A stretch of DNA of 64,000 nt from Trichaptum fuscoviolaceum (taxonomy: Eukaryota > Basidiomycota > Agaricomycetes > Hymenochaetales > Trichaptaceae): assembly GCA_910574455.1 (NCBI GenBank), contig CAJSYZ010000009.1, positions 3,551,040-3,615,039 on the forward strand, given 5' to 3'. The notes under the pieces were generated by a model, which worked only from the letters and a program-made list of their open reading frames with translations, had not been told where the DNA came from and searched no databases. Position numbers and translations under genes: made by a program. This document shows positions 31,605 to 43,809 of the stretch, piece by piece; positions within the stretch are counted from its first letter, which is position 1; each line of letters starts with the position of its first letter.

Positions 31605-33793
31605 CAGCCAGTCATGTAGTTGTGTTCATCGGGTCATGAGCTATTGTTGCAATAGCGGATAACTACTAGGGCTACTTACCAGTCCCCACAACAATGAAAG
31701 TGTCTCCGGAAGTCTCTGGTTTCCAACCTGACCATGGCTGTCAGTGGTGGTAGCGGACGACGGAGGGCCTGTGATGCCAGTGTCAGACCCCACGTGGGAA
31801 GTCATCATGTCGATGCTGGGTACTACTAGTAGCAGGAGTGCGATGGCAATGGTGGTGGTGCTGTCTGGCGGTGTTCCAGAATTGCACCATCTTGCGTGCG
31901 CTGTAAACGGTGTGAGCTAGGATTCTGTATCAAATGGTATGTAAATAACGTGAAGTAAAAGGATTGAGAAGGAGAATAAACTCACCAGCCTTGAACTCCT
32001 GTGCCATGCTCGTGCAGACCTCTGTCTCCCATTCCGCCCAGATCTGTTACGACATAATTTAGTACAAAGTGCAGGAGAGCAGCGCATGGAAGATGTCATA
32101 TGTGAAGGAGACAGCGCCAAGGTTGAAGAAAATGACAAGCCTCAAGGTAGTGCAAGAGGATGAGATGAGAGAGTTTGTGCGCATGGTGGGGGAGTTGAGG
32201 AAGGGGCTCAGTCTGGGAAAAGGCGAGCGGCGATGTCCACGTCGGGCTCTTGCTGACTCGGAGTCGGGAAAACAATACTACCAAGTTGCGTGTCTGTCTT
32301 TGAATCAAGGTTGGTCGCAAAGCCCATTTGATCCAGCTCCTCCGTCGTCTGCCAGAAGGCAATAGCATAACTTGAAGTCAAGCCGTCCAGTTCCCTCTGA
32401 CCTAGAACGTCCCGAGAATAACAACCGGTCATTCCATTAAAATTATTATACCTAATAGTTGTCGAGCAGAGCAGTTGTAGTAGTAGCCGGACCGACCTTC
32501 GCCCCTCAGGCTTAGTTTACTAGTACTAGTAGTTTCCGACTTCAAGCTGACCTCCGAGTCGGAAGAACTTCCGAGTCTGAGCCTGAGACCGAGTCGTGGG
32601 ACTTCAAGTTCAGCTCAAAAGTTCAAGTTGCCGAACAGTGACCCGTAACGATGTTCGGTCTTCAGGTTGGTAGACCCGGATTCGAGCCAGTCGTGAATTT
32701 ATCAAGCAGTAATTAGAGCATCACTGGTGCCAGTGAGTCCAAGTCCGACTCGGAATAGTTAGTAAACAATTCATATTGTTTTTTATTTACATACAGTCAT
32801 ACAACAACTTGAATACCGATGCACAGAAAACACAAGTATAAGGTCGACGAACACAGAACAGGAGACAAACATACAAAGACACAACTTGAATACTAGTGGT
32901 ATGCACTGGTATGAGGTAATACTACGAAAAGAAAACAGTTAGAAATAGTATGAGTACAAGCCTGAGTCCTCACTGGCAGGCTACTTCGTCTGACTCCGAG
33001 TCTGCGGTTTAAGTGAATTAAAAGGTTCCAATGCTGCTCGTTCCCGCTCAACCTTGTGGTGCTCCTCATTAAACCACGCTTTCCATGTACTCGAGCCCTT
33101 GTTAGCCCTAGTTACCTTAATCTGTGGATGATATTCCGCAAGTTCCGACATCACTGCATCATCCTTTTGTGATTCGAATCCAAAATGAATATCACCGTAA
33201 CCGGAGGTGCGCATCTCCAACAATTGTTGCCAAATACAGTGGCTGAGTGGCGTGAGCCTGAGAAGTCTGGCTTCAAGTTCAGATTCAAGTTCCGCATTTA
33301 GTAGCCTGACTACCCCATGCCCTGCCAGTGGCATCGACGTATCGTGTCTTTGTCTACTATACTCTGTAGTACTGTACTCTAGTAGTACTCAAGGTTGTTC
33401 TTTTCAACAGCTTGAAGCCCTCTCACCTTAAAGTCGAAGTCCCTGCCACCTAAATTTTAGTTCAGAGGCTGCCACTGGCGGTACTCAGGCTGGCGGTGAG
33501 TCAACCAGTCTCCTAGTTCAACTTCATCCGCTGACTGAGATCTTCAAACTTCAAGTTGTAGCCTGAGTAGTACTATCTACTACTACTAGTATACTGGCAA
33601 CTTGATCTCTAAATTTGAACCGAAGTTCAAGATACTACTATTCGGTTCCGACGACTCGGAGTCGGACTCGGAGTTGGTAGGCTCACAGCTACTATACTAT
33701 TGCACCAGTTTTAACTCCATTTTGAAGCTGTTGGAGAAAGCGAAACAACCTCCTATCAGGCTTCAAGTCACAGTTTTGTTCAAAATATCCAAA
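31605..33793. other. Spacer with possible fragments
   Basis: Probably includes lost upstream exons of the BCS1-like pseudogene. A protein-like minus-strand frame at 32981-33334 (QLLEMRTSGYGDIHFGF, TWKAWFNEEHHKVERERAAL) is unrecognised. From 32460 the sequence is rich in recurring words such as GACTCCGAGTC, CTTCAAGTT, CACTGGCAGG and ACTAGTA that also occur at 47640-47760 and 48970-49160. Confidence 0.35.
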
Positions 33794-36014
33794 ATGTCCA
33801 GTGAGCCTGAGTTTGAGTCGAACCCCCTTGTTGGTTCTGACAATAGCTAAATTGTAGATAAAAGGAAACATGAGACAGTTGAGGAACACACATCTGCCCC
33901 GCGGGTGATATCAAATCATGGAGGTCGAGGCAACGGGTGGTACCAATCGCGCGACCGGTCGCAAATTCCAGACTGGAGTACAGCGTACGCACATACATCT
34001 TTGAACAACCCTTCAGCTGGGAGTCATGGCTCTCTTCAAGAACGCATTTTCTCCAGCCCTGCAAGTCGGAGTCCTAATAGCCGACCTCTTGAAGATCGCA
34101 TTTCTGCCGGCCCTCCAAAACGGAGTCGTGGTAGCTAACGTCTTCAAGATCGCATTTCAACTCAGAGTCCTAGTAGCCACCATCACAATGAACCTGAAGG
34201 TACTCCTGCCAGTGACAGCAAAAGGCGTAAAGTTGAGGAGGACGAAACGCCGAGTCATCGGGCACCGTTCCCGGTATCTGTTCCACCACCATCAAGGCCA
34301 CCATCATCACTGCCCGATAATGTGAGTGGCGTCACGGGACCTGGCAGTTTTGTCCAAACACCTGTCACTGGCGGAGATCGCGGAGATACTATAGGTGAAC
34401 TGCTTAAAAATATGGCACAAAGTGCTTCGCACACTGGCATAGAAGGCAACGAGTCGGTTCGCTCGACTTCAGGCCATCCAGGCCTTTCATCGGATGATAG
34501 GATTGCGAGTTTGGAGGGTCAGGTTGTTACGATGAACAAAACTCTTCGCAAGATATCTTCTTATGTCGATCTCTTGACTAGTAATGTTGCTGGGGTAAGT
34601 AATAGGATCATGTTTCGAAAAAGAACGTCTAATAACCTACGCTTGTTAGTCACGGGCAGCAGGCGACGCTGTTAGAGTAAGGAAGACCTTGGATAGTCTA
34701 AGGTTCTTCTTCATGGAATCCTCCGCAATTGTCCTTGGGTTCAAAGATTCGGACATACAGGAATGCCTTGACAGACGGAGCACTGAAGATCCCTTTGGTT
34801 CCTACTACTTCGAGGTGAACGATGGCGCGTTTCAGAATATCATGAATAGATACTACCGACTTCATTCTCGCAACGGCTCGGAAGGTCTTAGAGAACTGCT
34901 ATCTCAATATGGACATTATAGAGAAGAGAAGGCAGAAGAGTTTTTCGCAGTATTGAACTCATACGATAGGGATGCCGAAAATCTTAAGGCTTTCCAATTC
35001 TTCATACCGCTCTTCCAGGCCTACTACGACGTAATCTACGAACTCATCGCAATCATTGACGCCGATCTCCAAAGAATGTCAGTCGACATCTCTAAGATTT
35101 TCGTGGCTCAATCTCAGCCTCCCAATCGTCGTCGTCCCGATCTTCGGCCCCTGACATTGAGGCCATTCTATCAACCGATATCGGAAGCAGGGAGTTTGCA
35201 ATCGAAATACAATACGCCTGCGGTTAGACAGCTTCATTTTCAGCCCCAGCAAACTGAGGTCAATCAAACGCTACTACAGTTTGACAACACGCAGAAATCT
35301 TGGGAAATGGCGATTAATCTGTGCAATATTCACGACGCATTCTTCCAGAGGAGGGATGCATTTGCTGTTACCTCCAACGACTATGCAATTATTTTCGAGG
35401 CAAGAGATATTCTGGAGCTTTTGGAAAACGCCGAAGCAGCAATTTTGGCAGATAATTCTGCTGACAAGATTCAATATTGCTTCCAGGAATTGGATTATCT
35501 TCAGAGGAGATTGATAGGAGCGCTTAGGATTGTCAAGAGATGGTTGCAAATTGCCTCCACAAAGGGTCTTTTCGATGTCGTCATGCAGAATGGGAAAGGC
35601 GTGGTCATAAAAGGGCTCTTAAACAAGATCATACATCAAGGGCAGGAGTCGACTGATGCTGTCCTTGATTCTATTGATATGTTAGCAGCCTATAACAAGG
35701 ACGAATTGGAGGCCTATCATACGAACTTGAAGGGCAAGGGGAAGGAAAGACAGGACACGGCAGCATCGACGTCAGCAGGGTCCTTAGATAGCCAGACGAC
35801 TCGAACAACTTTCTTGCAGGAGGCGGACATGCACAGATACCAAATGTATCTGATGGAGGCGGTGTGCTCGTCATTCGATAGACAAACCCCGAAGGGCATC
35901 GCGATGAAAATTGATATTAAAGAAGTTCTAGGGTATCGCAATTATTTAGAATTGGCGATAAAGTCAAAGGATGACTCCAAGCCTTCAAGTCCTCAAGGTC
36001 GCCTCAACTACTAG
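33794..36014 (+). pseudogene. Unrecognised gene, two in-frame stops in exon 1
   Basis: Two exons, 33794-34594 and 34650-36014; the intron has a consensus GTAAGT donor and a TTGTTAG acceptor, phase 0, joining SNVAG to SRAAGDAVRVRKTLDSLRFF. Exon 1 starts MSSEPEFESN and stays in one frame except for two TAA codons at 33848-33850 and 34136-34138, both after AGC and both explicable as CAA-to-TAA. Around the second are about 20-residue repeats ending in an (L/P)xDRIS motif. Exon 1 also has a basic KRRKVEEDE patch (possible nuclear signal). Exon 2 (455 codons) is a helical, soluble protein without a domain I recognise (YREEKAEEFFAVLNSYD, FQFFIPLFQAYYDVIYEL). It converges on the Plavaka gene end at 36248. 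Confidence 0.6.
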
Positions 36015-37066
36015 CCGAATTAGCCCTCTCGTAGGTGGTGGGTTGACAATGGACACAGTATGCTTGCATCTCCAGTTTCTCCTTTTGTTGCTTTGAGATT
36101 TGTTGATAATTATATTACCTCGAACAATGAATACCATGATGTCGTCGCCGCTGGCTCTGGCAATGTAAACTGTACAACAAGTCTCAATACACTTTGTAGT
36201 ACTATGTGGCAACTTGAATGTGCTAACGGAAGAGTTTAACTTAGTAATTATTGTCTAGCTTCGTACAGTGTTTGGTGCATGTGCATGTCAGCAAATCGGT
36301 TAACATAGAATCTATCATAAAAATCCAGGGTCTCCTCAGGTGTCAATGACTTTGGAGGACATTCATCACCCTTCGGAACCCCCAGGAGGTGGGCCAAACG
36401 GAGGATGTCCCCTACATCTATCACAGATTGCTTCGGAGCCTTGCAGTCGCGGTGATAGCGACATCTGCCACTGGCATTCACTCCAGTACAGCATCCGACA
36501 CAGGTGGTAGAGCTCTCTAACTCATACTCCGGTTCGACTATCCACATTCTTGTTTTCAGGTCGGGTGAATCTCCAACACGCTTGAAAAATTGGACGAGAG
36601 CGCAGTCCTGACGTTCCCCTTTAGCGGTGAAGGAAAAAAGAAGCATAACCCGGGCAACTCTCATTCCTGCAAACCCCTTTATGCAGGAGCTAACTCGAAC
36701 AAGGACTGCATCACGTCTTGCTTTTCCGCGCCAAGAGGGATTGGACCTGATCGCCTCCCTCATTGCTTGTTCTATAGGGATCGATTCGCCATGGTAGGCA
36801 AAGAAAGCAGTGGCTGAATGGAATATTGAAAAGTCATTGCTTGTGTCCAATTCAACTGCTGGTTGGGCTCTGCCAGAGGAGCCCCTTGAGTTGGAGATGT
36901 GATTCTCGTACTTGTTGAATAAGTATTTTTTTATGAGCTGTCGGAGCTGTCGGAGCTCTGGATGACCTTTTATCGCCGCAAGCGTGTTGAGCTGTTTAGG
37001 ATACACCTTACTGGACTCTGCAAGGATGACAACAAAGAAGTCAGATGTGCAACACCAAAGCATGGG

Positions 37067-37885
37067 TGTCGAGATCCCGGGCTCCTTTTCTCATTTCCCG
37101 CACTTTCCCGCCAAGGATCCCGACATGAGCAGACAAACCCGCGGGGAGAATCCCGCCATTGGATTCCCCGCGCGAAACCTCATTCCCGAATCGCACGATC
37201 CCATGCTCACGTGACTTATCCCGCACCACCGTCCCGGCAACCATGCACGCATGCACACACTCATTTACGACGACCCGCCACGGCACACGTACATTCACTT
37301 ATCAACATACGCTCATTAATCCGTTAGTACCTCAAGGTGACGACCTGCAACAGCCTGGCATACCTAGTCTGGCTAGTCGCGGCCCCGGACCGGACGCTGA
37401 CGTCCACGGACAGGCCGTAGCCATCTGGAGAGACGGGGATAGACATGCCTAGCAGTGCGGTCGTAGCATGTATCGTTTGTAGTAGATAGGTGCGCATTGC
37501 GCAAGGACACTTAGCGTAGATTAACTATACAGTCTTTACGAAGTAGATAAATAGCTGTAGGCATCGTAAGGAGCACCCCACTTTTGACCTCTTGTGGAGT
37601 GCTTCCTTAGGTGCGATCTCTCTCTTTTCTCCTGTGTAGTTAGTTGCGCAATACTTACTTGTGGAGTGCTTCCTTAGGGATCCGCTTACTTGACGTTCAA
37701 AGCAGTGAAGAGTCCTAGCTGGCCTTGAGAATCCCGCGACGCGCCTGGATAGAATCCCGCGCGTTTCCCGCCTGAATTCCCACGCTCGTTCCCAGTCGCG
37801 AATCCAGATTCCCGAACGCGGGTTCTTGTCGCAAATTCCAGTTTCCCGAAACTGTTTCCCGCTACAATTCCCGACGGTCGTAACA
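37067..37885 (+). repeat. 5' LTR of chromovirus 2
   Basis: 819 bp, TGTCGAGATCCCGGG to GGTCGTAACA. Rich in TTCCCG/CGGGAA words. The self-priming site is flanked by AAGGAGCAC and GTGCTTCCTT, an imperfect inverted repeat. Confidence 0.93.
37580..37590 (+). promoter_or_regulatory. Self-priming sequence of chromovirus 2
   Basis: ACTTTTGACCT, exact reverse complement of the PBS at 37888-37898. It differs from the chromovirus 1 site by one base, and the PBS carries the matching change. Confidence 0.75.
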
Positions 37886-37887
37886 TT

Positions 37888-37898
37888 AGGTCAAAAGT
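37888..37898 (+). other. Primer binding site of chromovirus 2 (self-primed)
   Basis: AGGTCAAAAGT, two bases after the LTR; pairs over 11 nt with 37580-37590 and no further. Confidence 0.78.
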
Positions 37899-37974
37899 CC
37901 TGGCTCACCGCCGCTCGGACTCGACACCCTCACGCTCTTTACTTCTACCCCCGCACCCGTACCGCCGACCCGCG

Positions 37975-39183
37975 ATGTCGTCCCACCAGGAATGGGGAGG
38001 ACTCGCAGACACCTTCGCTTTCCCGTCCCCTAGCTCCTCGATGGAGGAAGACAAACTCCAGCCCATCCTTGATCGCCTCGACACCCTCGAAAAACGCTAC
38101 TCCAAGCTAGTCAACGAACACAATCAGGTCCAGAACACAGTCGCCCAGCTCAAGCACGCCAACCGGGCGTTAGAAGCCCAAATCGCGAGTCAGCCCGCCT
38201 CCCCGTCTGGGGGTGGAGCAGGGCTCAAGATGAAGCTTCCCGACACCTTCGAAGGCGAACGAGCCAAGCTGGAAAACTGGATTCACCAGATTAAGCTCTA
38301 CCTGTTCGGACAACATCCTGGGCTGGACGAAACCCGCAAGGTCGCATTCGCCCTGATGCTACTGCGGGGACCGGCGCAAGACTGGGCACAACCCATTCTA
38401 GATCGACTCCAGGACATCCCGACACCGCCAGAAGCCGCCAGCCTGGAGGCCCTGTTCGCCGCCCTTCGCGCCTCTTACGGGGAAATCGATGCAGACAAAG
38501 CCGCAGCCGACAAGCTGATGCGCCTACGCCAGACAGGAACGGTCGCCGAGTTTGCGTCGCAATTCCGTGCCCTCCAAGCCCTCACCGGGTGGCCCAAGGA
38601 CGCAACGACAGATGTCATCTACCTCGACATGTTCCGGAAGGGACTCAAAGACCAGGTTCGCCAGCACATCGCCAGCACAGAGGCGAAGGATATGAAATTC
38701 GATGCCTACGTCAACTGGGTTTCCGAGACGGACGAGAAGCTAAGGCTCGCACACGCCTATGGACCAGTATCAAAGCCAGCGGCTACGCCCCGAAGCAATC
38801 CCGGCACCACTAGTTCAGCTCCGCGTACGATCCCGACTGCGGGCGCAAGCTCGACGAAGGATCCCAACGCAATGGAGATTGACAGGGTGCGCCGGGAGCG
38901 CAGGAGTAAGGGACTATGCTACTACTGCGGAGAGAAAGACCATTTGGTGAGCGATTGCCCAACGCGACCGCCATCCCGAAACCTAAAGGCGACGAAATCC
39001 ACGTCCCCGTCGAGCCCATCGCCCCCCGCGCTCCAGTCGTTCGAAGAAACGCTCAAACGTATGGCGGAACAGTACGTCCAGAATGTGCAGCAGTCCGTGC
39101 TACAGAACGCATTCGCCGCCATGACGCCCGCCGCCAAGAACGTTCACAATCCCGAAGCCCCGCCCCCAGCGGATTTTCAGTAG
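37975..39183 (+). CDS. gag: Gag polyprotein of chromovirus 2 (402 aa)
   Basis: Intact frame from MSSHQEWGGL. A coiled-coil-like segment at residues about 28-70 (LDTLEKRYSKLVNEHNQVQ) precedes the capsid-like Gag domain (LENWIHQIKLYLFGQ, LLRGPAQDWAQ, LMRLRQTGTVAEFASQFRAL). A CCHC knuckle, CYYCGEKDHLVSDC, lies near residue 318, and the tail is Pro/Ala-rich. The N-terminal coiled coil is absent from the Gag of chromovirus 1. It ends at TAG three bases after the slippery heptamer. Confidence 0.93.
   Translation: MSSHQEWGGLADTFAFPSPSSSMEEDKLQPILDRLDTLEKRYSKLVNEHNQVQNTVAQLKHANRALEAQIASQPASPSGGGAGLKMKLPDTFEGERAKLENWIHQIKLYLFGQHPGLDETRKVAFALMLLRGPAQDWAQPILDRLQDIPTPPEAASLEALFAALRASYGEIDADKAAADKLMRLRQTGTVAEFASQFRALQALTGWPKDATTDVIYLDMFRKGLKDQVRQHIASTEAKDMKFDAYVNWVSETDEKLRLAHAYGPVSKPAATPRSNPGTTSSAPRTIPTAGASSTKDPNAMEIDRVRRERRSKGLCYYCGEKDHLVSDCPTRPPSRNLKATKSTSPSSPSPPALQSFEETLKRMAEQYVQNVQQSVLQNAFAAMTPAAKNVHNPEAPPPADFQ
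39171..39177 (+). promoter_or_regulatory. -1 ribosomal frameshift heptamer, gag-pol of chromovirus 2
   Basis: G_GAT_TTT in the gag frame (X_XXY_YYZ), one codon before the TAG stop. The -1 frame continues into protease as FSVGSYCSV. It is in the same place as the G_GGT_TTT of chromovirus 1. Confidence 0.68.
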
Positions 39184-42100
39184 GGTCGTATTGCTCAGTC
39201 GCGCCCTATACGACCCAACCGCCCTTGTGGCCGAAGAACTCTCTTAATAATGGTCCCTTGTATTTAACCATCTCTACAATAGACCGTCGTCTTCGACGAC
39301 ATTTGAAGTTCCCGGTACAGGTTAGCGACGGAAAGACGGATGCCTTAGCCACAGTAATGTTAGACAGCGGTGCGTCGGGAACTTTCATAAATTCCCGCTA
39401 CGTTTCGCGACACGGACTCCAGACCCGGGACTTGGTAATCCCGATACTTTTGCGAAACGCAGACAATTCCCCGAACGCGATTGGACGCATCACCAAGGAA
39501 GTAGTCCTCAACGTCGAGATGAAGGGACACTTAGAACAGTTGACCATGGCCGTCGCGGATATTGGCGACGACGATATTATCATGGGGATCGACTGGTTGC
39601 GGCACCATAACCCAACCATTGATGGACCAACGATGTGGTCGATCTCAACCGCTGCCCGCCCCAGTGTGACAACCAGCAACGCCTGGTCCCGCTTCCCCGC
39701 CTCGCCATAGCAGAAGAAGTCGAGACCCCCTGGGGGCCCGACAGGACCCAGGCCGAATGGGAAGCTGTCCCACCGGGATTTCGGTACTCAGAAAAATATT
39801 GGGACCAGTACCACGACGCCGAATCCTACTTCGTCACGACGGACGACCATTTCGCGTACAAAATTGCCGCCTCGTACACCCACTCCCAGGCCATCGCTGA
39901 GAAGTCTGCAGTAAAGGAAGGCGAGAAAACCTTCGAAGAACTAGTTCCCCCCGAATTCCGTGAGTTTGCCGACATTTTCTCGAAAGTTGAATCCGAAAGG
40001 CTTCCACTGCGCAAGCCGTATGACCACGCCATAGATTTAGAACCCGGGAAGGTTCCCCCGTACAGCAAAATCTATCCCTTGGCCCCAGCTGAACGCGATG
40101 CCCTTCGCGAATTCGTTGACGAAAACCTGCGCAAGGGGTACATACGACCTTCGAAATCCCCTGCAGCGGCTCCCGTCTTCTTTATCAAGAAAAAGGATGG
40201 AACCTTGCGCATGGTAGTCGATTACCGACGACTGAACGACATCACGGTCAAGAATCGATACCCGCTTCCCCTCACGATGGAACTCGTAGACGCGCTGCAA
40301 AAGGCGAAGGTTTTCACGACTCTAGATTTACGATGGGGCTACCACAATGTGCGACTGAAGCAAGGCGACGAGTGGAAGGCTGCATTTCGGACTCAGGCAG
40401 GACATTTCGAACCAACGGTGATGACATTCGGGCTCACGAATGCCCCAGCGACCTTCCAGCACATGATGAACGATATCTTCAAAGACCTCATTGGAGTATA
40501 CGTGATCATCTATCTTGACGACTTGCTAATCTTTTCCGAAGATGAATCGCAGCACGATGAACACGTACGGGAAGTCCTTAAACGGCTACGCGAAAACGAC
40601 TTGTTCTGCAAACCCGAAAAGTGCAAATTCAAACAGACTTCCGTCGAGTATCTCGGGATGATTATTTCGCAGGGAAAGGTGGCGATGGATCCCGCCAAGG
40701 TACAGGCGGTCCTCGACTGGCCTACCCCGAAAAAGGTGAAAGACATTCAAGCCTTCCTCGGGTTCGCGAATTTCTATCGACGCTTCATTCGGGATTTCTC
40801 GCACATCGTCAAACCGCTCACGACGCTGCTGAAGAAGGACGTTCGCTGGGCCTGGACAGAAAACCAGCAGTTCGCTTTCGACTATCTCAAGCGCATGTTC
40901 ACGACCGCCCCCGTCCTGATGATGCCAGACATGTCGCGACAATTCATCGTGGAATGCGACGCCTCTGATTTCGCGACCGGCGCGGTCTTGTCCCAGGAAG
41001 GCGACGACGGGCTGATACATCCGGTCGCCTTTTTCTCGAAATCCCTCAACGATGCGGAACGCAACTACGAGATTTATGACAAGGAGCTACTCGCAATTAT
41101 TAGAGCTCTTGACGAGTGGCGACATTATCTCGAAGGTGCGAGTCATAAACTCGATATCGTGTCTGACCACAAGAATCTGCTATATTTCTCTGAATCCCGA
41201 ACGCTGACGCGACGCCAAGCCCGGTGGAGTCTGTTCCTCACTCGCTTCGACTTTACGATTCGCCATCGCCCAGGGCGACTCGGGGGCAAACCCGACGCCA
41301 TGTCACGACGCGTCGATCTTCAACCCGAAGGCGAAGACAACGCGGGACGGACCCTCTTGACCCCCGAAATGTTTCGACTAAAAGCAATACGTCGGGGAAT
41401 GACACAGGTACACGGGGATCAGGCCCTCCTACGACGCATTCGTAAGTCAGATCAGTATGAAGACGAACTGGTGGACGCAATCGAGTTGGTCAAGTCCAAG
41501 GCGCCTCGAGTCCTGACCAAGGAACTTGAGGACTGGAGCACCGAGGAAGGCCTCATCCTGTACCAGGGTAAGGTTTACGTCCCGAAAGACGAGACCATTC
41601 GCCGGGATGTGGTGAAGACTTACCACGACAGTCTCCCTGCCGGACATCCTGGACGTTGGAAAACGTTTGAGATGGTAAGCCGCAACTACTGGTGGCCCGG
41701 GATGTCTAACTTCGTAGAACGATACGTTTCGGGATGCGATACCTGCGCACGCACGAAGAACCGATCCCAACGCCCGGTAGGACTCCTGCAACCGAACGAA
41801 ATCCCGCAGGGCCCCTGGCAGGCGATTTCGTGCGATTTCATCACCCAGCTCCCCCGATCTGAGGATTACGACGCAATTTTCGTGGTGGTCGACCGTCTCA
41901 CCAAGCAAGCGCATTTTATCCCGACCACGTCTGACATTGATGCACCGGAAACTGCGGAACTATTCCTGCAGCACGTCTGGAAGCTGCACGGAACCCCCCG
42001 CCAGATCATATCCGACCGCGGACCACAGTTTGTCGCGCAGTTCATGAAGGCCCTTTTTTCCCGACTCGGTATCAAGGGTACCACGTCGACTGCGTATCAC

Positions 42101-43102
42101 CCGCAGACGGATGGGCAAACCGAAAGGGTAAACCAAGAGCTGGAACAATATTTACGGGCTTTCATAGATACACGACAAGAAAACTGGGCCGGATTACTCC
42201 CAATGGCAGAATTCGCGCACAACACGAAAGCGCACGCGGCAACACGACAATCCCCGTTCGCGCTTGTCTACGGCTACAATCCCGAATTCACGATTGCCCC
42301 GAGCGACGGTCTGTCCACGGTCCCCGCTGCGGACGCACGACTACAGGAGCTTCAGCAGGCACAGGAAGAGGCAAGAGCGGCTTTGGAGGTTGCGGCAGAG
42401 CGCATGAAGCAGCACTACGATCAGGCCAGGAACGAGGCCCCGCAGTACGCAGTCGGGGATAAAGTATGGCTTGAGGCGACAAACGTTCGGCGACCAGGAG
42501 CGCGCAAATTATTACCGAAACGACTAGGGCCGTATAAAGTGAAGGCAAAGCTAAGTGACCTCACCTACGAGCTCGAACTCCCCGCGTCGCTGAAGATTCA
42601 TCCCGTATTTCACGTATCGCTGCTCTCGCCATACCACGAAGACGACATTCCCGGTCGAACGCAACCCCCGCCGCCCCCAGTCGAAGTAGAAGGAGATCTG
42701 GAGTACGAGGTGGAAGAGGTTCTGGATGCTAGACGGTTTAGACGGAGATTTGAATATTTGGTACGATGGAAGGGATATTCGAGCGCGGAAGATACATGGA
42801 TTCCCGCAAAGGATATGGGTAATGCAAAGGCTAAAATTCGTAGTTTCTATCGAAAACACCCGGACGCCCCTCGAGAAGTCAACGCTATCGAGCTCTGTGA
42901 CCTGAGCAAGATTCAAGCTTGGCGCCCCGGAGTTGCGCCTTTGGAGGGGGGTAATGTCGAGATCCCGGGCTCCTTTTCTCATTTCCCGCACTTTCCCGCC
43001 AAGGATCCCGACATGAGCAGACAAACCCGCGGGGAGAATCCCGCCATTGGATTCCCCGCGCGAAACCTCATTCCCGAATCGCACGATCCCATGCTCACGT
43101 GA
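39178..43102 (+). pseudogene. pol: Pol of chromovirus 2, 1-bp deletion after protease
   Basis: Protease (LDSGASGTFIN) lies in the -1 frame relative to gag. Just after the conserved RHHNPTID a T is missing at about 39623, as judged against the ID-W at the same place in chromovirus 1. The rest of pol then continues in a third frame: RT with IYLDDLLIFSE, RNase H with ECDASDFATGAVLSQ, integrase with SCDFITQLP, SDRGPQF and TERVNQELE, the GPY/F module KRLGPYKVKA, and a chromodomain FEYLVRWKGYSSAEDTW. There is no stop before the 3' LTR; the frame runs through the PPT into the LTR and ends at 43102. Confidence 0.92.
42942..42953 (+). other. Polypurine tract of chromovirus 2
   Basis: GGAGGGGGGTAA immediately before the 3' LTR, the counterpart of 13308-13319. 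Confidence 0.72.
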
Positions 43103-43772
43103 CTTATCCCGCACCACCGTCCCGGCAACCATGCACGCATGCACACACTCATTTACGACGACCCGCCACGGCACACGTACATTCACTTATCAACATACGC
43201 TCATTAATCCGTTAGTACCTCAAGGTGACGACCTGCAACAGCCTGGCATACCTAGTCTGGCTAGTCGCGGCCCCGGACCGGACGCTGACGTCCACGGACA
43301 GGCCGTAGCCATCTGGAGAGACGGGATAGACATGCCTAGCAGTGCGGTCGTAGCATGTATCGTTTGTAGTAGATAGGTGCGCATTGCGCAAGGACACTTA
43401 GCGTAGATTAACTATACAGTCTTTACGAAGTAGATAAATAGCTGTAGGCATCGTAAGGAGCACCCCACTTTTGACCTCTTGTGGAGTGCTTCCTTAGGTG
43501 CGATCTCTCTCTTTTCTCCTGTGTAGTTAGTTGCGCAATACTTACTTGTGGAGTGCTTCCTTAGGGATCCGCTTACTTGACGTTCAAAGCAGTGAAGAGT
43601 CCTAGCTGGCCTTGAGAATCCCGCGACGCGCCTGGATAGAATCCCGCGCGTTTCCCGCCTGAATTCCCACGCTCGTTCCCAGTCGCGAATCCAGATTCCC
43701 GAACGCGGGTTCTTGTCGCAAATTCCAGTTTCCCGAAACTGTTTCCCGCTACAATTCCCGACGGTCGTAACA
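42955..43772 (+). repeat. 3' LTR of chromovirus 2
   Basis: 818 bp, followed by the target duplication ATGGG. Confidence 0.93.
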
Positions 43773-43809
43773 ATGGGTTACCAAGTAATACCCACGTTGC
43801 TTGGAAGCC

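Larger units (their letters stand above)
37067..43772 (+). mobile_element. Ty3/Gypsy chromovirus 2, full length with TSD ATGGG
   Basis: 6.71 kb, LTRs 819 and 818 bp, almost identical (one G missing near 43325). The target duplication ATGGG is at 37062-37066 and 43773-43777. Same gene order as chromovirus 1 and clearly homologous, but LTRs are unrelated in most of their length except the self-priming region. It lies in what appears to be an intron of the Plavaka gene, in the opposite orientation. Confidence 0.95.

Noticed and set aside
42551..43186. 211-codon minus-strand frame
   Set aside because: Antisense to the chromodomain end of pol and running into the LTR.
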